NCBI GenBank assembly: GCA_910585895.1
Contig: CAJUHY010000066.1
Span: 1 to 13,862, forward strand
Length of the DNA stretch: 13,862 nucleotides
DNA from: an uncultured Lachnospiraceae bacterium
GTDB taxonomy: Bacteria > Bacillota > Clostridia > Lachnospirales > Lachnospiraceae
Direction of reading: 5' to 3'
Part shown: positions 1 through 7,230 of the stretch, piece after piece
Numbering within the stretch: position 1 is the first letter of the stretch
Layout of the letters: each line of letters starts with the position of its first letter
Made by a program: the position numbers and the translations under genes
Notes under the pieces: generated by a model
What the model saw: the letters and a program-made list of their open reading frames with translations, nothing else
Databases searched by the model: none
Told to the model about the DNA's origin: nothing

Positions 1-17
1 GAAAGCACTTTGCTTTC
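1..17 (-). terminator. Probable intrinsic terminator downstream of ppdK
   Basis: Read on the minus strand, a perfect 7-bp inverted repeat GAAAGCA / TGCTTTC closes over a 3-nt loop (AAG). It lies about 150 nt after the ppdK stop codon. The T-tract that would confirm a Rho-independent terminator would fall just outside the window, so the call rests on the stem and its position only. Confidence 0.45.
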
Positions 18-28
18 CCTTGCAGAAC

Positions 29-164
29 TTATATATAGACTTTTACCACAATATCTTTAAATCTGTTAGCCTTTGTGTACTCTGGACGTTCAGCCATAAA
101 TGCCCTTACATCCTCTCTCGACACCGTTAAGGTACAGAAGTAAATATAGGGTTGTCTAATTCCT
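29..164 (-). other. Unexplained reading-frame tail downstream of ppdK, possible gene remnant
   Basis: Between the ppdK stop and the edge hairpin, one minus-strand frame is open and ends at a TAA at 29-31. Its last part looks protein-like: a charged stretch SREDVRAFMAERPEY followed by KANRFKDIVVKVYI. An in-frame ATG at 95-97 would give only 22 residues, and an in-frame GTG ten codons upstream of it would give 32; neither has a clear ribosome binding site. The frame continues open upstream into ppdK, where it is out of phase, so chance cannot be excluded. I do not recognise the family. It could be the 3' remnant of a decayed gene, a very small ORF, or simply 3' UTR. Confidence 0.22.
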
Positions 165-2789
165 CTAGTTGTTAATAGCCGCCTGTGCAGCCGCCAAACG
201 AGCTATTGGCACTCGGAATGGAGAACAGGAAACGTAATCCAAGCCAATCTTATGGCAGAACTCTACAGAAGAAGGATCTCCACCGTGCTCACCGCAGATT
301 CCAACATGAAGCGCAGGATTCACCGGTTTACCCAACTTGATTGCTGTCTCCATCAACTTACCAACACCTGTCTGGTCAAGCTTTGCAAATGGGTCATTTT
401 CAAAAATCTTAGCATCATAGTATGCATTTAAGAATTTACCTGCATCATCACGTGAGAAGCCAAAGGTCATCTGCGTCAAATCATTGGTACCGAAACAGAA
501 GAAGTCCGCCTCCTTGGCAATCTCATCTGCTGTTAATGCTGCCCTCGGAATTTCAATCATCGTACCTACTTCATATTCTAAGTCTGCGCCTGCTGCGGCA
601 ATCTCTGCATCGGCAGTCTCAACAACTACCTTCTTCACAAATTTCAACTCTTTAATATCACCAATCAATGGAATCATGATTTCCGGCTTAAGCGCCCAGT
701 CAGTATGTGCTTTCTTGACATTGATGGCTGCACGGATAACTGCACTGGTCTGCATCTTAGCAATCTCAGGATAAGTAACGGCCAGACGGCAGCCACGATG
801 TCCCATCATCGGGTTAAACTCATGCAGAGAATCAATCAATGCTTTGATATCTTCTACGGTTTTGCCCTGCGCATCTGCTAATTTCTTGATATCTGCTTCC
901 TCAGTTGGAACAAACTCATGCAATGGCGGATCCAGGAAACGGATAGTAACTGGATTACCTTCCAAAGCTTCATACAATTTCTCAAAATCACTCTGCTGAT
1001 AAGGAAGAATTTTGGCCAATGCTTCCTCCCTCTCTTCAACTGTGTCTGCACAAATCATCTCACGGAATGCTGCGATTCTGTCTTCCTCGAAGAACATGTG
1101 CTCCGTACGGCAAAGACCGATACCCTCTGCTCCCAGTTCACGTGCTTTCTTCGCATCTGCAGGTGTATCTGCATTAGTACGAACTTTCAAAGTTCTGAAT
1201 TTATCAGCCCACCCCATGATTCTTCCAAATTCACCAGCAATGGTTGCATCAACCGTGGGGATTAATCCATCATAAATATTACCTGTCGTACCATCAATGG
1301 AAATTGGGTCTCCCTCATGATACTCTTTACCAGCTAAGGTAAATTTTTTGTTTGCCTCATCCATATTGATGTCACCGCAGCCGGATACACAACATGCACC
1401 CATACCGCGGGCAACAACAGCTGCATGGCTTGTCATACCGCCGCGTACCGTCAGAATACCTTGAGCAGCTTTCATGCCGGTAATATCTTCCGGAGAAGTT
1501 TCAAGACGTACCAATACGACCTTTTCTCCTCTCTCTGCCCATGCCACTGCATCGTCAGCTGTAAATACAATCTTACCGCAGGCAGCTCCCGGAGACGCAC
1601 CAAGACCTTTTCCTGCCGGAGTTGCCGCTTTCAGCGCGTCCGCGTCAAACTGCGGATGCAATAACGTATCCAGATTACGAGGCTCTATCATAGCAACTGC
1701 TTCTTCCTCGCTTCTCATACCCTCATCTACTAAATCACAGGCAATCTTAAGCGCCGCCTGTGCTGTTCTCTTGCCGTTACGTGTCTGCAGCATATAAAGT
1801 TTCTCATGCTCAACGGTAAACTCCATATCCTGCATATCCCTATAATGGTTCTCAAGCGTCTCACAAACTTCCTGGAACTGCTTAAATGCCTCTGGGAATT
1901 TCTCTTCCATCTGCGCAATCGGCATCGGAGTACGCACACCAGCAACCACGTCCTCGCCCTGTGCATTTGTCAGGAACTCGCCCATCAGCTTACGCTCGCC
2001 GGTAGCCGGATCACGGGTAAAGGCAACGCCGGTTCCGCAATCATCACCCATATTACCAAAAGCCATACTCTGTACGTTTACCGCAGTACCCCAGGAATAT
2101 GGGATATCATTATCGCGGCGGTATACATTGGCGCGTGGGTTGTCCCAGGAACGGAATACAGCTTTCACTGCTCCCATCAGCTGCTCCTTGGGGTCATCCG
2201 GGAAATCTTCGCCTATCTTTTCTTTATATTCTGCTTTAAACTGAGCTGCCAGTTCTTTCAGGTCGTCTGCTGTAAGGTCTACGTCCTGGGTCACGCCTCT
2301 GTCAGCTTTCATCTTGTCAATCAGCTCTTCAAAATACTTCTTACCTACTTCCATAACCACATCGGAATACATCTGGATAAATCTTCTATAACAATCCCAT
2401 GCCCAACGCGGATTACCAGATTTCTCTGCAATTACATTTACTACGGTCTCATTCAGACCTAAATTCAAGATGGTGTCCATCATACCAGGCATAGAAGCTC
2501 TTGCACCGGAACGGACAGATACCAAGAGCGGATTCTCATGATCTCCGAACTTCTTACCTGTGATTTCTTCCATCTTCCCAATATACTCATTAATCTGTCC
2601 CTGGATTTCATCGTTAATCTGACGCCCATCCTCATAATACTGAGTACAAGCCTCTGTCGTGATTGTAAAACCCTGTGGTACCGGAAGACCTAAACTAGTC
2701 ATTTCTGCAAGATTCGCGCCCTTTCCTCCAAGAAGCTCACGCATACTTGCATTTCCTTCTTTGAAGAGATAAACCCATTTGTTTGCCAT
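165..2789 (-). CDS. ppdK: Pyruvate, phosphate dikinase
   Basis: Cytoplasmic enzyme that interconverts pyruvate + ATP + Pi and PEP + AMP + PPi. In anaerobes it often runs in the PPi-using glycolytic direction or feeds gluconeogenesis. At 874 aa it is full length for the family. The N-terminal ATP-grasp-like nucleotide-binding part covers roughly residues 1-340 (GGKGANLAEM near 21-30, RSGARASMPGMMDT near 93-106). The central phosphohistidine domain carries GGMTSHAAVVARG with the phospho-acceptor His455. The C-terminal PEP/pyruvate TIM barrel has GLCRTEHMF near 558-566, GTNDLTQ near 767-773 and HVGICGEHGG with catalytic Cys832. All key residues are present. The start at 2789 is supported by an SD AGGAGG about 6 nt upstream. 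The gene is preceded by its own promoter and seems monocistronic, followed by a hairpin at the window edge. Family, fold and catalytic residues are certain; the physiological direction is not visible. Confidence 0.98.
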   Translation of the reverse strand: MANKWVYLFKEGNASMRELLGGKGANLAEMTSLGLPVPQGFTITTEACTQYYEDGRQINDEIQGQINEYIGKMEEITGKKFGDHENPLLVSVRSGARASMPGMMDTILNLGLNETVVNVIAEKSGNPRWAWDCYRRFIQMYSDVVMEVGKKYFEELIDKMKADRGVTQDVDLTADDLKELAAQFKAEYKEKIGEDFPDDPKEQLMGAVKAVFRSWDNPRANVYRRDNDIPYSWGTAVNVQSMAFGNMGDDCGTGVAFTRDPATGERKLMGEFLTNAQGEDVVAGVRTPMPIAQMEEKFPEAFKQFQEVCETLENHYRDMQDMEFTVEHEKLYMLQTRNGKRTAQAALKIACDLVDEGMRSEEEAVAMIEPRNLDTLLHPQFDADALKAATPAGKGLGASPGAACGKIVFTADDAVAWAERGEKVVLVRLETSPEDITGMKAAQGILTVRGGMTSHAAVVARGMGACCVSGCGDINMDEANKKFTLAGKEYHEGDPISIDGTTGNIYDGLIPTVDATIAGEFGRIMGWADKFRTLKVRTNADTPADAKKARELGAEGIGLCRTEHMFFEEDRIAAFREMICADTVEEREEALAKILPYQQSDFEKLYEALEGNPVTIRFLDPPLHEFVPTEEADIKKLADAQGKTVEDIKALIDSLHEFNPMMGHRGCRLAVTYPEIAKMQTSAVIRAAINVKKAHTDWALKPEIMIPLIGDIKELKFVKKVVVETADAEIAAAGADLEYEVGTMIEIPRAALTADEIAKEADFFCFGTNDLTQMTFGFSRDDAGKFLNAYYDAKIFENDPFAKLDQTGVGKLMETAIKLGKPVNPALHVGICGEHGGDPSSVEFCHKIGLDYVSCSPFRVPIARLAAAQAAINN

Positions 2790-2853
2790 TCTAATTCCTC
2801 CTATAACAACTTTTCATAATTAATGTTCCCTGTCTGCCTAAGCACACACATTC

Positions 2854-2881
2854 ATTGTAACATACTTTTGCCGCTTGGCAA
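2854..2881 (-). promoter_or_regulatory. Sigma-A promoter of ppdK with extended -10
   Basis: On the minus strand, -35 TTGCCA (2876-2881) and -10 TACAAT (2854-2859) are separated by 16 bp. A TG one base before the -10 makes it an extended -10. Transcription would start near 2847, giving a leader of roughly 58 nt before the ppdK ATG. The match suggests that ppdK is transcribed independently of glyS, although I see no strong terminator after glyS. Confidence 0.65.
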
Positions 2882-2971
2882 TATGTTTTTCCAGATTTTT
2901 CTATAAAGTTCCGCTAATGTAAGTTACTGTTCATTCAAATCAAAAGAAATGCTGCTTTCATCAAAGTTTGC

Positions 2972-4369
2972 CTAAAAATCAAACTTATCCGCAAAATATG
3001 CAGCCAAATCCTCAATTTTAATACGCTCCTGCTGCATACTGTCACGGTCGCGCACCGTCACCGCACCGTCATCCTTAGACTCGAAATCATATGTAACACA
3101 GAATGGTGTGCCGATTTCATCCTGTCTGCGGTAACGCTTTCCGATGTTTCCTCTGTCATCAAACTCACAGTTATATTTTTTAGACAGCTGTGCATAAATC
3201 TTCTCAGCGCCCTCGTTCAGCTTCTTAGAAAGCGGCAAAATGCCAATCTTCACTGGAGCCAACGCCGGATGGAAATGCAGCACAGTACGCATATCCGGCT
3301 TTTCCTCTGTGCCGATGTTCTCCTCATCGTATGCTGCGCATAAGAAAGCCAGAACTACACGGTCAGCGCCCAGTGACGGTTCAATGACATAGGGGATATA
3401 TTTTTCTTTCTTTTCATCATCAAAGTAGCTCATATCCTGACCGGAAGTGTTCTGATGCTGTGTTAAATCATAATCAGTACGGTCTGCAATCCCCCACAGT
3501 TCACCCCAGCCAAAGGGGAATAAAAATTCAAAGTCTGTGGTTGCCTTGCTGTAAAATGCCAGTTCCGCCGGGTCATGGTCACGCAGACGCAGTTCTTCCT
3601 CCTTCATGCCAAGGCTCAGCAGCCAATCGCGGCAGAATCCTCTCCAATACTGGAACCATTCTAAATCTGTGCCAGGCTCGCAGAAAAATTCCAACTCCAT
3701 CTGTTCAAACTCCCTTGTACGGAACGTAAAGTTGCCAGGCGTAATCTCATTACGGAAAGACTTTCCTATCTGACAGATGCCGAAAGGAACTTTCTTGCGG
3801 GAAGTCCTCTGAACATTCTTAAAATTGACAAAAATACCCTGTGCCGTTTCAGGACGCAGATATACTGTGTTCTTCGCATCTTCTGTCACGCCCTGAAAAG
3901 TCTTGAACATCAAGTTAAACTGACGGATATCTGTAAAATTATGTTTACCGCATGTTGGACAGGGAATCTGATGCTCTTCAATAAACTTCACCATCTCCTC
4001 CTGACTCCAGCCGTCCACGGTAGTTTCCAGCGCAATGCCTTTCTCCTCAGCAAAATCTTCAATAATCTTGTCTGCGCGGAAACGCTCATGGCATTCCTTG
4101 CAATCCATCAGCGGGTCGGAAAAACCGCCCAGATGACCGGAAGCCACCCATGTCTGGGGATTCATAAGAATCGCACAGTCCACACCCACGTTGTAGGGAT
4201 TTTCCATGACAAATTTCTGCCACCAGGCTTTCTTTACATTATTTTTCAGTTCTACACCCAAGTTTCCATAATCCCATGTATTAGCAAGCCCGCCGTAAAT
4301 CTCGGAACCGGGGTACACAAATCCCCTTGCTTTTGCCAGTGCCACAATTTTCTCCATTGTCTTTTCCAT
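2972..4369 (-). CDS. glyS: Glycyl-tRNA synthetase, single-chain class II type
   Basis: Charges tRNA-Gly with glycine using ATP. This is the homodimeric form (GlyQS-like, also found in archaea and eukaryotes), not the alpha2beta2 bacterial form. From the start chosen here it is 465 aa, normal for the type. Visible parts are an N-terminal signature (KARGFVYPGSEIYGG, 13-27), two CxxC pairs that could bind zinc (C90/C93 and C137/C140), class II motif 2 around SFRNEI (204-209), and motif 3 around PSLGADRVVLA (331-341). The C-terminal anticodon-binding domain begins near residue 372 (VKIGILPLSKK). The frame is open upstream to an ATG at 4408, but the ATG at 4367-4369 has a GAGGT SD about 6 nt before it and matches the usual N-terminus, so I chose it. 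The gene follows the lipoprotein gene by 49 nt with no terminator or promoter visible between them, so the two are probably cotranscribed. No T-box leader lies directly upstream. Confidence 0.97.
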   Translation of the reverse strand: MEKTMEKIVALAKARGFVYPGSEIYGGLANTWDYGNLGVELKNNVKKAWWQKFVMENPYNVGVDCAILMNPQTWVASGHLGGFSDPLMDCKECHERFRADKIIEDFAEEKGIALETTVDGWSQEEMVKFIEEHQIPCPTCGKHNFTDIRQFNLMFKTFQGVTEDAKNTVYLRPETAQGIFVNFKNVQRTSRKKVPFGICQIGKSFRNEITPGNFTFRTREFEQMELEFFCEPGTDLEWFQYWRGFCRDWLLSLGMKEEELRLRDHDPAELAFYSKATTDFEFLFPFGWGELWGIADRTDYDLTQHQNTSGQDMSYFDDEKKEKYIPYVIEPSLGADRVVLAFLCAAYDEENIGTEEKPDMRTVLHFHPALAPVKIGILPLSKKLNEGAEKIYAQLSKKYNCEFDDRGNIGKRYRRQDEIGTPFCVTYDFESKDDGAVTVRDRDSMQQERIKIEDLAAYFADKFDF

Positions 4370-4418
4370 AACGCTACCTCTCTCTTTCTGCGGTTTACAC
4401 TCCAGCAAATTTCACCAT

Positions 4419-5039
4419 TTATTTATACACAATATATACCAAAGACATCTCTGCGCCGTCTTTCTCCTCCTGCGGAACCTCAATGGAAACAATGTCCTTG
4501 GCCTTGATAGTGGTATAATCGGAGGACATGTACTGCACAGTACCGTCTACTTTCACATCTATTTTTTCACTTAAAACAACCACTTTCAAGTCACTGTCCA
4601 TGACCGTGGTATTTGCCACGCTTCCAGCAGCTTTGCCTTCCTTAATCTCGGTGAACTCTGTATTAAAATTAAAGCCTGCCGCCAAAGCCTGCGGTACAGT
4701 CCCGGAAAACAGCGTCACCTCGTTGAAATCCTGATAAGTGTCGCAGTCCTTGTATTTCATATAAAGCGTTGCCACCTTATCCTCCACTGTGAAATTATCA
4801 ATTTCCACACTGTTCTTTCCATTCTCTTCCTGATACGCCTGAACTCTTTCCTCTATGTATTTCCTGAGTTCATCCTCATCATAATACTCTTTGTCAAAGT
4901 CCGAAATAGCCGCACAAATCACTTTTCCTTTTTTCTGCACGTACACCGTATCACTGTCTGCCACCAAAGAGTCTCCACATGCGCTGAATAATCCCGCTAT
5001 CAACAGACAGGCTAAACTGATAGAAATTATTTTTTTCAT
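4419..5039 (-). CDS. Putative lipoprotein of unknown function
   Basis: A 206-aa protein that I do not recognise. It starts with a classic lipoprotein signal: MKK, a hydrophobic core (IISISLACLLIAGLF) and a lipobox FSAC with the modified cysteine at residue 21. It should therefore be anchored on the outer face of the cytoplasmic membrane. The mature part has no cysteine-rich, transmembrane or enzyme motif that I can name. It has an acidic helix-prone stretch (about 55-77) and then alternating short beta-like segments up to the C-terminus (SLVYIVYK). The start is fixed by a GAGGAGG SD (5047-5053) and by the signal peptide. It is first in a unit with glyS and has its own consensus promoter. The pairing of an exported lipoprotein with a tRNA synthetase is probably positional and gives little clue to function. 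Confidence 0.85.
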   Translation of the reverse strand: MKKIISISLACLLIAGLFSACGDSLVADSDTVYVQKKGKVICAAISDFDKEYYDEDELRKYIEERVQAYQEENGKNSVEIDNFTVEDKVATLYMKYKDCDTYQDFNEVTLFSGTVPQALAAGFNFNTEFTEIKEGKAAGSVANTTVMDSDLKVVVLSEKIDVKVDGTVQYMSSDYTTIKAKDIVSIEVPQEEKDGAEMSLVYIVYK

Positions 5040-5077
5040 ATGCTAACCTCCTCAAAGTTTTAATGCGAACCTCACAT

Positions 5078-5106
5078 ATTATACTCTTTTCCAGCATTTA
5101 TTGCAA
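5078..5106 (-). promoter_or_regulatory. Consensus sigma-A promoter of the lipoprotein-glyS unit
   Basis: On the minus strand, -35 TTGCAA (5101-5106) and a perfect -10 TATAAT (5078-5083) are separated by 17 bp. The expected start near 5071 leaves a leader of only about 32 nt, which holds the GAGGAGG ribosome binding site. The leader is too short for a T-box or any riboswitch, so expression of this unit should be set mainly at initiation. Confidence 0.75.
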
Positions 5107-5179
5107 CCGTTGATTTCCAATTTTATGGCGTCTTGGCAACCTCAGAAAACGGCGTGTGCTGAACATTATACCCCTCTTA

Positions 5180-5947
5180 CTATAGCTGAAACCTTTGTGC
5201 AAACCCCTCATTCTCTTCAAGCACCTGCAAAGCATGGAACTCCTTATCTATGTAATACGCCATATATTCATCCATAATCTGCGCCAAATCATGAAGGACC
5301 TCAGGGGAAACCTTAAACGTATAAAGTCTCTCGATTTTAGCTGAAATAATATATTGAAGGGTATAAAGGGTGGAACTGTCCAGTCTCCTCACCTGCATCA
5401 CCTGCCTGCCGCAATCTACACAGAGCGTACCCCCGCTCCTCACATGGAAATAGCGCAGTTCTTTCTCTTTGCCGCATTTCAGACAGGTAAATACATTGGG
5501 ATATTCCCCATTCACTACCATTGCTTTCAATTCAAAAATGCGCCGCACAAGGCAATTATCAAGACTTTTGCTCTCCAGAGCCCGCAGAGACTGGTAGAGA
5601 AGTTTCAGCATATGTATTTCATCAACATTCTCCCTCGCATAATAATCCGCTATCTCCATAAAATAAAAACCATAGTAGGCTCCTTCAAAATCTGCAGCCA
5701 GCTCACGAAAGTAGTTGGAAATATCCGCTTTCACTACCGTATAAGAACTGCGTCCCTCATAGGCTTCAAACTGCCCGAAAGAAAAAGGGTTGCTGGCTGC
5801 AATCAACTGGCTGTTCGGGCGGCGCGCCCCGCGAGCAAATGCAGAAACCTTTCCTCTCTCTTTCGTCAGAAGCACTATTCTTTTGTCATATTCCCCCACC
5901 GGGACCGCTGACAGCACCATGCCCGTCAGCGTTATGGTCTGCGCCAT
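5180..5947 (-). CDS. recO: DNA repair protein RecO
   Basis: RecO acts in the RecFOR pathway: it binds single-stranded DNA and SSB, anneals strands and helps load RecA at gaps. The 255-aa length is normal for Firmicutes. The N-terminal OB-fold region (about 1-80) shows the family pattern GMVLSAVPVGEYDKRIVLLT and KVSAFARGARRPNS (33-46). A helical middle domain follows (about 85-150), then a four-cysteine zinc module C155-x2-C158 and C176-x2-C179, then a helical tail. All four zinc ligands are present. The start at 5947 keeps the conserved N-terminus and has an AGGAG about 11 nt upstream, slightly far. The upstream yqzL-like frame overlaps the first 62 nt, which suggests translational coupling. 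The next gene downstream has its own promoter, so recO is probably the last gene of the mscS-peptidase-era-yqzL run. Confidence 0.96.
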   Translation of the reverse strand: MAQTITLTGMVLSAVPVGEYDKRIVLLTKERGKVSAFARGARRPNSQLIAASNPFSFGQFEAYEGRSSYTVVKADISNYFRELAADFEGAYYGFYFMEIADYYARENVDEIHMLKLLYQSLRALESKSLDNCLVRRIFELKAMVVNGEYPNVFTCLKCGKEKELRYFHVRSGGTLCVDCGRQVMQVRRLDSSTLYTLQYIISAKIERLYTFKVSPEVLHDLAQIMDEYMAYYIDKEFHALQVLEENEGFAQRFQL

Positions 5948-6101
5948 ATCTGTTCACACTCCTGCCTGTGGAATTTCTGCCAGCCAGCATAACGCCTGCG
6001 GCATTTCCATAGATTCCTTCCGCCTCCTGATGGCTCTTATAGTTTAAGTAATCCTCAATACTTCCCGTACTTGCAAATCTCTTCCATTCCTGTTCAATCA
6101 T
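5886..6101 (-). CDS. yqzL: Small YqzL-like protein between era and recO
   Basis: A 71-residue frame whose N-terminus, MIEQEWKRFASTGSIEDYL, fits the YqzL pattern: tryptophan, then a short Thr-Gly turn, then an Ile/Val-Asp/Glu-x-Tyr-Leu helix. In Bacillus subtilis yqzL also sits between era and recO. Function is unknown for the family. I chose the ATG at 6099-6101, preceded by AGGGGG about 7 nt away, over an upstream ATG at 6126-6128 that has only AAGG directly abutting it. The last third, rich in Gly, Asp, His and Asn, has no family-like pattern and overlaps recO by 62 nt, so only the first 25-30 residues support the call. The protein is longer than the roughly 47 aa known for Bacillus; a lost stop codon or a sequencing error near its 3' end is possible. 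Confidence 0.62.
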   Translation of the reverse strand: MIEQEWKRFASTGSIEDYLNYKSHQEAEGIYGNAAGVMLAGRNSTGRSVNRYGADHNADGHGAVSGPGGGI

Positions 6102-6154
6102 GTGGAATCCCCCTGTTCTTCTGTTCATCCTTATTATGGTGTCCTGTCCACATG

Positions 6155-6184
6155 TTGTTATACTAACAAAAATCTGGCAGATTT
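6155..6184 (-). repeat. Two adjacent short inverted repeats between era and yqzL
   Basis: Two small dyads lie end to end. Read on the minus strand these are AAATCT-gcc-AGATTT (6170-6184), then TTGTTA-gta-TAACAA (6155-6169), each with 6-bp arms and a 3-nt centre. The first could form a weak hairpin followed by a few Ts and might reduce read-through from era to yqzL-recO. The second could be an operator or RNA hairpin. I find no convincing promoter beside them. The 94-nt gap between era and yqzL holds no other feature that I can support. Confidence 0.35.
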
Positions 6185-6223
6185 CTTAAGGCACGTCGAT
6201 TAGAACGCCGATTTAGCGTTTCC

Positions 6224-7132
6224 CTAATTGTCATCTTTTCGATAGCCAAAATTTTTGAGCAGAAAATCACTGTCGCGCCAGTCTTTTTTCACCTTGACCC
6301 AAAGTTTTAAATTAACCTTGCTTTCCAAAAAGCGCTCAATCTCAAACCGTGCATTTGTACCAATTTTCTTTAACATACTGCCGCCCTTGCCAATGATGAT
6401 TCCCTTATGGGAATCCCGTTCACAGACAATCGTGGCATCAATATCTATGAGGCCGCCTTTACCGCGCTTTTTCATACGCTCAATGGTAACAGCAATTCCA
6501 TGCGGAATCTCTTCCTCCAGGGCATGGAGTGATTTCTCCCGGATAATCTCAGCCACAATCTGCCGCTCCGGCTGGTCAGTGACCGTATCCTCATCATAAA
6601 ACATCGGACCATAGGGCAGATACTTAAAAATCAAATCCGGCAGAATCTCGGTATTCTCCCCGCGTAATGCTGACAAAGGCACAATTTCTGCAAAATCATA
6701 CTCCTTACGGTAGGTATCTATATGGGAAAGAATCTCTTCTTTCTTCACGGTGTCTGTTTTATTGATAATAAGGATGACCGGCGTCTTTACCTTCGCAAGT
6801 TTTTCCAAAATATGTCGTTCACCTGCACCGATAAAATTGCTGGGTTCTACCAGCCAGAGAATAAGATCCACCTCCTGCAGCGTGCGTTCTGCCACATTTA
6901 CCATATACTCCCCCAGCTTATTCTTCGCCTTGTGGATTCCCGGCGTATCTAAAAACACAATCTGCCCGCGCTCCTCATCCGTATAGACAGTCTGGATACG
7001 GTTTCTTGTCGTCTGAGGCTTTTTAGAGGTAATGGCAATCTTCTGCCCAATCAGACGGTTCATCAGCGTAGATTTTCCTACATTTGGCCTGCCAATCAAT
7101 GTAACAAAACCTGATTTTAAATTTGTTTCCAT
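6224..7132 (-). CDS. era: GTPase Era, 30S ribosome assembly factor
   Basis: Essential GTPase that binds the 3' end of 16S rRNA and helps mature the 30S subunit. At 302 aa it is complete. The G-domain motifs are all present: G1 GRPNVGKS (14-21), G2 around TT (41-42), G3 DTPG (62-65), G4 NKTD (124-127), G5 SAL (154-156). A C-terminal KH RNA-binding domain follows, with GIIIGKGGSMLKKIG (244-258) and the typical ending LWVKVKKDWRD. The frame is open 10 codons further upstream, but the ATG at 7130-7132 has AAAGGAG about 6 nt before it and gives the standard N-terminus. The leader contains a degenerate array of SD-like units. The gene follows the peptidase stop by 95 nt and precedes yqzL and recO, the usual Firmicute order. 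The usual partners upstream (ybeY, dgkA, cdd) are absent. Confidence 0.98.
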   Translation of the reverse strand: METNLKSGFVTLIGRPNVGKSTLMNRLIGQKIAITSKKPQTTRNRIQTVYTDEERGQIVFLDTPGIHKAKNKLGEYMVNVAERTLQEVDLILWLVEPSNFIGAGERHILEKLAKVKTPVILIINKTDTVKKEEILSHIDTYRKEYDFAEIVPLSALRGENTEILPDLIFKYLPYGPMFYDEDTVTDQPERQIVAEIIREKSLHALEEEIPHGIAVTIERMKKRGKGGLIDIDATIVCERDSHKGIIIGKGGSMLKKIGTNARFEIERFLESKVNLKLWVKVKKDWRDSDFLLKNFGYRKDDN

Positions 7133-7230
7133 AAATTCTCCTTTAAATAAATTCTCCCTCATGTAAATTCTCTGTGCAATTTAGATTCTCTGTGAAAATG
7201 TAAATTCCCCTTTAACGCAAATTCCTCCTA
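7131..7230 (-). repeat. Degenerate tandem array of SD-like units in the era leader
   Basis: On the plus strand the core AAATTCTC/AAATTCCC recurs six times, starting at 7133, 7149, 7165, 7183 (AGATTCTC), 7202 and 7219, so spacings are 16, 16, 18, 19 and 17 nt. On the coding (minus) strand each unit reads roughly G-rich then GAATTTA, resembling a ribosome binding site: AGGAGGAATTTG, AGGGGAATTTAC, two CAGAGAAT copies, GGGAGAATTTAT, and AAGGAGAATTTATG, where the last one includes the era start. The first unit overlaps the stop codon of the peptidase gene. The pattern suggests repeated small duplications of a ribosome binding segment. Confidence 0.55.

Noticed and set aside
1806..2462. A 218-codon open frame on the plus strand inside ppdK
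   Set aside because: It is fully antisense to a strongly conserved gene, has no ribosome binding site and no recognisable domain; the residue pattern is that of a complementary-strand shadow.
2882..2971. Possible terminator after glyS
   Set aside because: Only 4-bp pairings such as GAAA/TTTC can be drawn and no stem is followed by a clean T-run; read-through toward ppdK cannot be ruled out.
4370..4408. Longer N-termini for glyS (4408), era (7162), mscS (11149), the HD gene (11217) and serA (13773)
   Set aside because: In each case the frame stays open upstream, but the later ATG has a proper SD at 6-7 nt and gives the family-typical N-terminus.
3941..4507. A 188-codon plus-strand open frame across the start of glyS and the end of the lipoprotein gene
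   Set aside because: It is antisense to two supported genes, rich in His, Cys and Phe as typical of shadow frames, and has no SD or promoter.
5111..5140. Imperfect inverted repeat GTTG-CCAA / TTGG-CAAC between recO and the lipoprotein gene
   Set aside because: The arms are 4+4 bp with unequal gaps and a long loop, and there is no T-tract; it is too weak to call a terminator or operator.
5165..5193. A second TATAAT on the minus strand just after the recO stop (5165-5170)
   Set aside because: No acceptable -35 lies 15-18 bp upstream (best is TTTCAG or GTTTCA), and the consensus promoter at 5078-5106 already explains the downstream unit.
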